From positions 999-13,122 of the forward strand of contig JACPFE010000058.1 of NCBI GenBank assembly GCA_016183145.1: a stretch of 12,124 nt of DNA. Reading direction: 5' to 3'. A model generated the notes under the pieces. The model was not told where the DNA came from, searched no databases, and worked only from the letters and a program-made list of their open reading frames with translations. The first letter of the stretch is position 1. Every line of letters starts with the position of its first letter. Below are positions 6,393 to 12,124 of this stretch, one piece after another. Source of the DNA: Deltaproteobacteria bacterium (GTDB taxonomy: Bacteria; Desulfobacterota; Binatia; UBA9968). The translations under genes were made by a program, and so were the position numbers.

Positions 6393-6796
6393 TCAGGGTG
6401 CGTTTCGGACATGTCGCTTTCAAAGTCGCCGATACGGAGCGGAGCGTGCGCTGGTATGCCGATGCTTTCGGCGCGCGGAAGATCTATCACGCGGAGGCGC
6501 ACGGCGAGCGGCCCGAGCTGATGTTCTTGGAATTCGCCAGAGGCCAGTTAATCGAATTATTCAGCGGCGGCAAGAATATCCTGCCCTCCCCTCCCGACCC
6601 GATCGGCTACCTCCACTTCTGCCTGCTGGTGGACGACCTTGATCAGGCCCTCGAACACTTGGCGACAATGAACGTAAAGCCCCAGCGCAAATTCATCGGC
6701 CGCGCCGAACAGCGCATCGCGTTTATAAACGACCCGGACGGCAACAGCATTGAGCTGATGCAGATTCCGCCGCAGTCGCCGATCTATCGCGATTGA
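6362..6796 (+). CDS. VOC-superfamily metalloprotein with complete H/E/H/E ligand set
   Basis: A 144-residue protein with two beta-alpha-beta-beta-beta modules of the vicinal oxygen chelate fold, the family of glyoxalase I, extradiol dioxygenases and fosfomycin/bleomycin resistance proteins. The first module starts at RFGHVAFKVADTERSVRWY and the second at IGYLHFCLLVDDLDQAL. Four candidate metal ligands sit in the standard places: H17, E65 (GQLIELFSGG), H85 and E131 (DPDGNSIELMQ), so a divalent-metal enzyme is likely. The substrate is not evident. Start: ATG at 6362 has AAGGGG (6351-6356) five bases upstream; both belong to the dispersed repeat. The frame is open back to 6269, but that part translates only repeat sequence. 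GTG at 6398 is a shorter alternative. It follows the TAXI-like gene by 177 bases in the same direction. Confidence 0.83.
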   Translation: MTPSVTLRLGVRVRFGHVAFKVADTERSVRWYADAFGARKIYHAEAHGERPELMFLEFARGQLIELFSGGKNILPSPPDPIGYLHFCLLVDDLDQALEHLATMNVKPQRKFIGRAEQRIAFINDPDGNSIELMQIPPQSPIYRD

Positions 6797-6891
6797 GAGC
6801 AAACGATCCGAGGGCGGTTTGAACCATTTGCACAACTGCGTCAGACCCGAAACATATTGCACGGGGGAGTGCGGCAGCCCTCTGATCCACT

Positions 6892-7704
6892 TTACGGCGT
6901 GAAAAACGCGAAAGCCCGCACTTCGATGCTTTGCCGCGGTGGCGCGTTAGGGAGAGACGCGGGATCGACGAATGAGGTGTGCGGCGTGAACCGCGCCCGA
7001 CCGTCTTTTTCCGAATCGTAAACCTTGAACACCAGGGCCTCCTCGCGCCGCATCTCGGGAAAATAGAACCAACGGTGGTTGGGGCTGTACTTGAGCCGGT
7101 AAGTTTGCCCCACGCGATGCGGGTAGCGCCGCTCCGCCACCAGATAATCCTCCATCGCAATGCTCTTGGCATCGGCAACCGCGAGGGGATTAGACTGGAT
7201 CGGCTGATTGATCGCCCGCCACACCTGGATGATGGCGAAGCGGTGGGCGACCAATTTATCGGCTTCGTCCGGGAGAAATTCGCGTAACCGGTTCGGCCCG
7301 GACCATTCCGTGTAGTCGTTGTGCGCCGAGAGCACCGGCTCGCGGATGAGCTTCGCCTCGCGCTCCGATTCGTCGCCCGAGCGCAGCGTGTGATCGAAGA
7401 TCGCCACGCGAGATGCCCCCGACGCGTTCTTGATCAACTGCTCGACTTCTGGGTAGTAAACCGTTTTTAATTGCTCGGCGTCGAAGAAGTCCGCAACCTT
7501 CGTCTTGTGCTCGACAAAGACAAACCCCTGCTCTTCGAGTGAAAGCCGGCCGGCAATCAAGCGGCCGTTGGCGACCGTCATCGGTTTCAGCTCATGGGTT
7601 CCGGTCTTGCGCCGGCGAATATTGTTCGGGCCGAAGGTTTCGTTGACGAGCTTCTCGCCGGTGTCTATCGTATAGGGGATTTCAGCGGTCACGGATTCGG
7701 CCAT
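6892..7704 (-). CDS. CmcJ/AsaB/NvfI-family putative Fe(II)/2-oxoglutarate-dependent oxygenase
   Basis: A protein of 270 residues matching the CmcJ/AsaB/NvfI family, whose members act on small secondary metabolites (cephamycin hydroxylation/methylation, gibberellin-type and fungal terpenoid oxidation). Family signs: SAHNDYTEWSGPNRLREFLP with an H-x-D metal motif (H128, D130), RFAIIQVWRAINQPIQSNPL, HRWFYFPEMRREEALVFKVY, and RFTPHTSFVDP with the distal histidine (H242), followed by an Arg (R263) that could hold 2-oxoglutarate. The facial triad therefore appears complete. Start: ATG at 7704 is preferred over ATG at 7719, because GGAGG (7713-7717) lies eight bases before it and inside the longer version. 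It is convergent with the VOC gene and divergent from the DUF151-PDZ gene. The substrate is unknown, and the family assignment is from recalled motifs. Confidence 0.78.
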   Translation of the reverse strand: MAESVTAEIPYTIDTGEKLVNETFGPNNIRRRKTGTHELKPMTVANGRLIAGRLSLEEQGFVFVEHKTKVADFFDAEQLKTVYYPEVEQLIKNASGASRVAIFDHTLRSGDESEREAKLIREPVLSAHNDYTEWSGPNRLREFLPDEADKLVAHRFAIIQVWRAINQPIQSNPLAVADAKSIAMEDYLVAERRYPHRVGQTYRLKYSPNHRWFYFPEMRREEALVFKVYDSEKDGRARFTPHTSFVDPASLPNAPPRQSIEVRAFAFFTP

Positions 7705-7741
7705 AAACAACGCCTCCATTTCTGCGCCGAGCGTATCACCA

Positions 7742-7770
7742 GGCTCGGTGTCATGGCAATGCGCCGAGCC
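7742..7770. other. Inverted repeat in divergent spacer
   Basis: GGCTCGG (7742-7748) and CCGAGCC (7764-7770) can form a 7-bp stem with a 15-base loop in the 177-base spacer between the divergent oxygenase and DUF151-PDZ genes. It could be an operator or a 5' UTR structure. The pairing is modest for this GC content and may be chance. Confidence 0.25.
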
Positions 7771-7881
7771 CTCCGAGCCCTGACCTGATCCCCAGCCTCC
7801 ACTCTTGCATTAGCCCCGTTATCTGCGACCATTGGTTAGTACCTCCGCCGCCCATTTGCCAACTCCAGGAAGGAGACTCCC

Positions 7882-8673
7882 ATGAAACATGTTCACTGGT
7901 TCTTTATCGTTTGTTGGACACTCACTCCCACGTTGGGTCTGCGTGCGGCGCAGGACAGCGGTTCGGTGGAGACAACGGTGAAAACGGTGACCCTCGATCC
8001 CGAATCCAAAGTCCCGGTGGTGATCCTGGAGACCGTCGGCGACAAAAAACTTTTGCCCATCTGGATTGACCTGCCCGAAGCGCGGGCCATCGCTCTGGAG
8101 ATCGAACGGATCGCCCCACCGCGTCCCCTGACCCATGATTTGATCCGCAACCTGCTCAGCAAACTGGGCGTCAAATTGCAGCGCGTAACCATCACCGATT
8201 TGCGTAACAACACCTACTTCGCCCTCTTAACGCTGGAGCGCAGCGGCCAATCGCTGGAGATCGATTCGCGTCCCAGTGACGCCATCGCCGTCGCCCTGAG
8301 AATGAAGGCGCCGATCTACGTCACGATGCAAGTATTGGCGAAAGCCAAACCCCTACTGGCGCCAAGCGGCGGCGGGGCGGCGGCGCGACAGAAATTGGGG
8401 CTGCAAACGCAAGATCTCACCGCCGAGCTGGCGGCTCTTCTTGATCTCTCATCTCAGCGGGGCGTTCTGGTCGCCGACGTGGCGCCGGGAAGCCCGGCGT
8501 CGAACACCGGCCTCCAGCGGGGCGACATCCTTATCAAAGCCAACGACAAAGCCCTTCAATCCACCGCCGACCTCGACGCGGTTCTTGAAGTGATTAAAGC
8601 TCCGGCGCAAATCCGTCTTGAAGTCTTAAGAAAGGGCAAGCCGATCGTCATCATGATCGATTCGCCATCCTAG
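7882..8673 (+). CDS. Exported DUF151 (bifunctional nuclease-like) protein with C-terminal PDZ domain
   Basis: A 263-residue protein. Residues 1-23 look like a signal peptide (MKHVHW, hydrophobic core, cleavage near RAA-QD). Residues about 30-150 match the DUF151/bifunctional nuclease domain: LLPIWIDLPEARAIALEIER, RPLTHDLIRNLL and the signature IDSRPSDAIAVALR. After a Gly/Ala-rich linker (160-168), residues about 172-258 form a PDZ domain (GVLVADVAPGSPASNTGLQR, GDILIKANDKALQS). DUF151 members such as the thermotogal bifunctional nuclease are usually cytoplasmic or stand alone; here the domain would be periplasmic. PDZ could tether it to a peptide or protease partner. ATG at 7882 follows AAGGAGA (7870-7876) with good spacing. 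It is a single gene, divergent from the oxygenase. Nuclease activity is not shown, since the catalytic residues of the family are poorly fixed. Confidence 0.85.
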   Translation: MKHVHWFFIVCWTLTPTLGLRAAQDSGSVETTVKTVTLDPESKVPVVILETVGDKKLLPIWIDLPEARAIALEIERIAPPRPLTHDLIRNLLSKLGVKLQRVTITDLRNNTYFALLTLERSGQSLEIDSRPSDAIAVALRMKAPIYVTMQVLAKAKPLLAPSGGGAAARQKLGLQTQDLTAELAALLDLSSQRGVLVADVAPGSPASNTGLQRGDILIKANDKALQSTADLDAVLEVIKAPAQIRLEVLRKGKPIVIMIDSPS

Positions 8674-8813
8674 CGCGAGCATGGTAGATCCCGATGAGAC
8701 TTCCGTGGCGATTTCGCGCAGTGGCTCGAAGGCGATTGCGCGGTCATGACGATTTCCCGGGCGGGTTCGACTGAGACCCAGTAGTCAGAATGGCCCTTTT
8801 TCATCGCGCTGAT

Positions 8814-10106
8814 TCAATGATCGTTAGTTAACCAGTCTGCGGCGCGCATCTGCCCTGTGGCCCTCTGCCAGGACCGGTTCAGGCTTGCGAAGAACAGTCC
8901 CGCCACGATGAACACGCCGACGAGAGACCACAACAGGGGCTCGTAGGTTGCCCAGCGGTCAAAGATCGCTCCGGCGATCACCGGACCGAGAACCCCTCCC
9001 CATGTGTAAAACAAAACCATATAGCCGCGAATCTTGGCGTAATGTTTCCTGCCGAACAAATCTCCGACCACCGCCCAGCCAAGCGGGAAAGTGGTCTCTA
9101 CGAGAGCGAAGAACATCGTAAACAGACACAGAGACCAGAGCGAGCTACCGAGGATCAGAAGGAACATCGCGGCGGCCCCGGCGAATAAAATGACCGCTGT
9201 CAGGCGGGGCTTGTTCGCCTTGTCGGCAAACCAGCCCAGGATCAGCGTCGACGCCATGCCGAGAAATGCATAGACACTCAGCAACAAAGCCGCCTCCGAT
9301 TGGCTGAGTCCCTTCCAAACCATCAGGGGCACGAAATGAACCGAGATCGCATGGTAGGAACCGTTGCGAATTGCCGCCGCCAGCACCGAGCCCCAGAACG
9401 CGAAGGAACGCAGCGCCTCGGCCACGGTGACATCGACTTCCGATCGGATCGCCTGCTCTTGGCCGTCTTTAACGGCTTGCGGTCTCGCCGGTTCATCGCC
9501 GTCGGGTAGGAGTCCCATGCTTTCCGGCGATCTGCGAACCGTCAGGCTGAGCGGTACGCCGATGGCGAGGAACAGAATACCCCCGATGGCGGCCCCCCAA
9601 CGCCACCCCCAGGTTTGCACGATGACACTCAGGATCGGCGCCACCAGAACTCCCCCCAGCCCAAACGCCGCGCTGCTGATCGTGATCGCGCGGGCGCGAT
9701 GGCGAATAAACCAGGTGTTGATCAACACCATGGGCGCATGCATGAATCCGCCGGCGTGGGCGAGAGAAATAACGCCGAGATAGACGATCAAGAAAAAAAC
9801 GTAGCTGTTAACCTGGGAGAGCAGCAGGTAGCCGACCCCCATCAGCAAAACCGCCGCCAGCATGATCGGCCTTGGGTCGTGCCGGTCGAGCAGATGACCG
9901 ACGATCGGTCCTTCGATGGCGCCTTCCGCACGCGCCAGCGAAAACGCCAGCGAGGTCGAAGTGCGGTTGAGGTTCAAATCCTGGCTGAGCGGCAAGAAAA
10001 ACACCGTAAAGCCGAAACTATGAAGCCCAGCGCCGAGCACGCGCAGAGCACAAGTGGCGGCCACCATGTGCCAGCCGTAAAAAAGGCCGGTTAGTTTGTT
10101 GGGCAA
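8814..10106 (-). CDS. MFS transporter, monocarboxylate/OFA-type
   Basis: A 430-residue major facilitator protein with about 12 membrane segments in two halves. It opens GLFYGWHMVAATCALRVLG, typical of monocarboxylate/oxalate-formate-type carriers. The loop 2-3 motif A is present (GHLLDRHDPRP, about 70-80) and its second-half echo is LGWFADKANKPRL. A central cytoplasmic loop (about residues 200-225, charged) separates the halves. These carriers usually move small carboxylates with protons or by exchange; the substrate is not known. The start codon appears to be TTG (10104-10106), with AGGAT about seven bases upstream and no good ATG before the first helix. It sits alone between the DUF151-PDZ gene (tail to tail, 140-base gap) and the decayed hsdM scrap. 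Confidence 0.87.
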   Translation of the reverse strand: MPNKLTGLFYGWHMVAATCALRVLGAGLHSFGFTVFFLPLSQDLNLNRTSTSLAFSLARAEGAIEGPIVGHLLDRHDPRPIMLAAVLLMGVGYLLLSQVNSYVFFLIVYLGVISLAHAGGFMHAPMVLINTWFIRHRARAITISSAAFGLGGVLVAPILSVIVQTWGWRWGAAIGGILFLAIGVPLSLTVRRSPESMGLLPDGDEPARPQAVKDGQEQAIRSEVDVTVAEALRSFAFWGSVLAAAIRNGSYHAISVHFVPLMVWKGLSQSEAALLLSVYAFLGMASTLILGWFADKANKPRLTAVILFAGAAAMFLLILGSSLWSLCLFTMFFALVETTFPLGWAVVGDLFGRKHYAKIRGYMVLFYTWGGVLGPVIAGAIFDRWATYEPLLWSLVGVFIVAGLFFASLNRSWQRATGQMRAADWLTNDH

Positions 10107-10200
10107 GAGAAAGATCCTGTAGCAGTGGTTCGAAATTTACTAGGTTACGCTTTCATTTACCATGACGTGATGCTGAGCGAAAGCTAAGGATCATCCGCCG

Positions 10201-10316
10201 GCACCTTTTGTCGATGGCGGTTTCGGGACGATCGACGATGTCCGAGGCAAGCACGTCAGGATGGGAAGGTTGTCGGACTCTTCGAGGCTTTCGTCTCGGA
10301 GGCGAAAGATGTCGAA
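10201..10316 (-). pseudogene. hsdM-like C-terminal remnant, frameshifted
   Basis: Read leftward, 10316-10263 encodes FDIFRLRDESLEESDNLP, and a neighbouring frame from 10263 down to about 10205 encodes HPDVLASDIVDRPETAIDK. Joined, these resemble the C-terminal tail of type I restriction-modification methyltransferases (HsdM), which commonly ends like LDIFWLRDESLEDSxNLPxP followed by DVIAxEIVEDLEAALEQF. One missing base between 10263 and 10262 explains the break: restoring a G gives CCC GAT CCT GAC, P-D-P-D. A TAA stop shortly upstream in the first frame shows that nothing else of the gene remains in frame. A 66-codon reading frame starting at 10353 crosses this region but is only partly in the right frame. 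It lies 34 bases after the DUF499 stop, in the same direction, which fits a decayed defence operon. The assignment is from recalled family sequences. Confidence 0.6.
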
Positions 10317-10349
10317 GCTGGGAAAAGACGCCGGCCCCTCTTAAACCCT

Positions 10350-12124
10350 TCATGATCTCTCAATCCGGATTTTATCTGCAAGTCCGAGGTCCTCAAGGAT
10401 CTGCCGCAAGTCCGATTCGAAGCTGGCGACCGCTTTGCCATCCACTGAGACTGAAAAACTGATTTCCGCTTTCAATTCACTGCCTGATCTAAGTTTTGGA
10501 ATTACTTTCGTCCCAAGGCGGTTCCACATTTCTGGAGGAATAGTTCCTCTAAGATGTAGCGTGACACTTTGGGGGGCGGGTTCAGGTGTAGGTTCGAAAA
10601 TTGGTTCAGTTATGGTTGGCGCTTTCTCGTCCGGCTTTGGTTCAGGCTCGATTACTGGTTCGATGGTGGATCGAGCCTTGAGCGCTTTTGCCTTCGCTTT
10701 TGTTAAGAGAAAAACATTTGCTTCGAACGTTACTTCATCCGGCGACAACAGTTCCTCAAACCAGACTCGGTCGTAGGTTCCATCCGATCGGCTGCCAGAG
10801 GCGAGACCGAAATCTCCTTTGCCGACAAACTCAACGATTTTCGCCTTGAGCACGGCGTCGGGATCGAGCAATCGAGTGAGAGAGCCGTTAAGAAAACTCT
10901 GCCTAAGGCTGGAAAGGGGCCACGCTCCCGACTCCTTCAGAGCCGGTGGCCAGTTGCGGTCTAAATATCCAGCGCCGACCGACTCGTTGAGCAAAGCGCT
11001 GGACTTGAGCGCCTGGATCACGCGACCGCACAAAGTTTCTTGAGCGCTCGAATGCCCCGCACCAAGGTCCACGACCTTCAGCCCGTCAGCTTCTTTGGCG
11101 TCGGTTAAGACAATAAACCGATAACCGCCCCAGACCTCGTCCTTTGCCGCTTCCTCGGCGTCGCTCACTTTCGCCTGAATCTCTGCGCGTTCAGGGCGAT
11201 CATAATCCGTACCCAACACTCCCTCCGCAATATCCCTTGAAACCTTCTTCCACGCCAACATCAATTCAACCTTGTCCCGCAACTCTCGTCCAGGTTTCTT
11301 AAAGCACCAGACAATCGATCCAGGATAGAGCCTGGGCGACTTTCCCCTGGTCTTCGACCACTCGACGATGCGCTCCCGAACCGGCCCTGTGCCCGTCCAC
11401 TCAGTCTCCGGCTCCATCAAAGCCAGTGTCAGTCTCGGAGAATCCGCCACCGCTGCGCCATCCTCAGGAAAAGGTTCGATCGGTATAGTCGCGCCGCGCT
11501 CCCATTCCTTCTTCACTAAGCTCCGCGTCGTCGGTTTAGTTTCCGTCCGCTCGTCCAGAGACGCCCGCCGATCGCTGACGGCCTTACGAATCGTTGCCTT
11601 ATGATGGATTTTGTAGCCGTCCGAGCCAACGCTGCTAATAAAGAACGCCTTCGCCTCCAGGGCGTAAGCAGCGTTATCGATGGATGTCGTATCTATTTCG
11701 GGTTCCCCCAAAGCGAATCGGATCTCAGGCAGATGCGCGACCTTGTCCACTTGCCCGCCCGACGACTCAAACAAAATGGTTGTCGCTACTCGTCGGTGAA
11801 TGTCCTTGAGCGGTCCTTTGGTATCAGCGTCGAGCGCCTGCGCGTGCGAATGCTGGCTTGCGATGTCGGTCTCGATGGCGGAAATCAGCTTGGACTCCCC
11901 AAGTTGTCCAAGTACCACCGCTCGAAACTCCGGCACCTCGAGCGGAGCCGAACCCAGGGTAATCAACGGCTCCCGGCGCGCCCGTTCGTAACCTTCTCTG
12001 TAAGTCCACGACACCCACTGGGCAAGCATCGCCAGCGTTCCGCGCGTCTGCTGATACTGCTGCAACGCTTGCCATTTACGCTGGAAGACCGACAGCGTCG
12101 CTGGGTGAAACGGAAAACAAGTTT
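10350..12124 (-). CDS. DUF499-type predicted ATPase, C-terminal part (gene runs off window)
   Basis: About 590 codons are visible and the frame is still open at the right edge, so the start lies outside; the TTG near 12065 is internal. Complete family members are commonly about 1000-1150 residues. The first visible residues, FPFHPATLSVFQRKWQALQQ then YQQTRGTLAMLAQWVSW, match the part of DUF499 proteins just after the P-loop ATPase core. Further family signs are a late HRRVATTILFESSG segment and YKIHHKATIRKAVSDRRASL. A Pro/Glu-rich linker (EPVIEPEPKPDE) leads to a small C-terminal domain (LHLRGTIPPEMWNRLGTKVI, then a KLRSGSELKAEISFSV segment) seen at the end of DUF499 proteins. The ATPase motifs themselves are not in the window. 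DUF499 ATPases are usually found in defence islands beside DNA methylases (DUF1156) or restriction genes. GC and codon use look lower than in the neighbours, suggesting transfer. Confidence 0.8.
   Translation of the reverse strand, partial: TCFPFHPATLSVFQRKWQALQQYQQTRGTLAMLAQWVSWTYREGYERARREPLITLGSAPLEVPEFRAVVLGQLGESKLISAIETDIASQHSHAQALDADTKGPLKDIHRRVATTILFESSGGQVDKVAHLPEIRFALGEPEIDTTSIDNAAYALEAKAFFISSVGSDGYKIHHKATIRKAVSDRRASLDERTETKPTTRSLVKKEWERGATIPIEPFPEDGAAVADSPRLTLALMEPETEWTGTGPVRERIVEWSKTRGKSPRLYPGSIVWCFKKPGRELRDKVELMLAWKKVSRDIAEGVLGTDYDRPERAEIQAKVSDAEEAAKDEVWGGYRFIVLTDAKEADGLKVVDLGAGHSSAQETLCGRVIQALKSSALLNESVGAGYLDRNWPPALKESGAWPLSSLRQSFLNGSLTRLLDPDAVLKAKIVEFVGKGDFGLASGSRSDGTYDRVWFEELLSPDEVTFEANVFLLTKAKAKALKARSTIEPVIEPEPKPDEKAPTITEPIFEPTPEPAPQSVTLHLRGTIPPEMWNRLGTKVIPKLRSGSELKAEISFSVSVDGKAVASFESDLRQILEDLGLADKIRIERS

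Noticed and set aside
8674..8813. A possible decayed coding segment on the - strand (a stretch reading RHDRAIAFEPLREIATE) between the DUF151-PDZ and MFS genes.
   Set aside because: It is short, has no recognisable family and no flanking support; chance at this base composition is as likely.
10107..10200. A CTGAGCGAAAGC stretch near 10171 as a third copy of the dispersed repeat.
   Set aside because: Only about a dozen bases resemble the CTGAGCGAAGTCGAAGGG motif at 2125-2142, too few to call a copy.
10153..10353. A 66-codon reading frame whose ATG overlaps the DUF499 stop (ATGA), suggesting a coupled small gene.
   Set aside because: Its later part reads as an HsdM tail while the matching first part of that tail lies in another frame, so it is better explained as a frameshifted remnant than as a new small protein.
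1..12124. CRISPR array, tRNA or rRNA genes, transposase, integrase or phage genes.
   Set aside because: No regularly spaced repeats, cloverleaf-like segments, rRNA blocks or recognisable mobile-element proteins were found in either strand.

Overview
The window looks like a chromosomal piece of an uncultured, fairly GC-rich Gram-negative soil or groundwater bacterium. Evidence: solute-binding proteins with Sec signal peptides, a periplasmic PDZ protein, an ArnT-like lipid-linked sugar transferase, and dispersed palindromic repeats of the 'GTCATTCC...GGAATGAC' kind, common in metagenome genomes once called Deltaproteobacteria (for example Binatota). The phylum is an inference; no rRNA or core marker gene is present.

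Layout: (1) 1-189 is a nested palindromic repeat. (2) 286-2013(+) is an ArnT/PMT-type membrane glycosyltransferase, followed by a mosaic repeat (2055-2272). (3) 2318-4986(-) is an operon read right to left: a NitT/TauT-type solute-binding protein with a damaged C-terminus, a small VOC protein, and a second NitT/TauT-type binding protein. (4) Divergent from it are a TAXI-like binding protein without a signal peptide (5165-6184,+) and, after a second copy of the mosaic repeat, a VOC protein with a complete metal-ligand set (6362-6796,+). (5) 6892-7704(-) is a CmcJ/AsaB/NvfI-family putative Fe(II)/2-oxoglutarate oxygenase. (6) 7882-8673(+) is an exported DUF151 (bifunctional nuclease) plus PDZ protein. 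(7) 8814-10106(-) is an MFS transporter of the monocarboxylate/OFA type. (8) 10201-12124(-) is the edge of a defence-type locus: a partial DUF499-type ATPase gene running off the window, followed by a frameshifted scrap of the C-terminus of a type I methyltransferase (HsdM).

How the parts may fit: regions 3-5 and 7 together (three binding proteins, two VOC proteins, a putative Fe/2OG oxygenase, an MFS carrier; no ABC or TRAP membrane partner) suggest uptake or sensing and oxidative handling of small organic acids or aromatics. No substrate can be read from the sequence.

Most notable observations: a 187-bp tandem duplication that shifts the frame of a binding-protein gene and leaves its original C-terminus as an out-of-frame remnant; an hsdM 3' scrap, broken by what looks like one missing base, directly behind the DUF499 gene; a repeat element that appears to supply the ribosome-binding site and start codon of a VOC gene and whose core is inverted relative to its other copy; and an exported DUF151-PDZ fusion. 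No complete new system is visible. The DUF499 locus is the best lead and most of it lies beyond the right edge.
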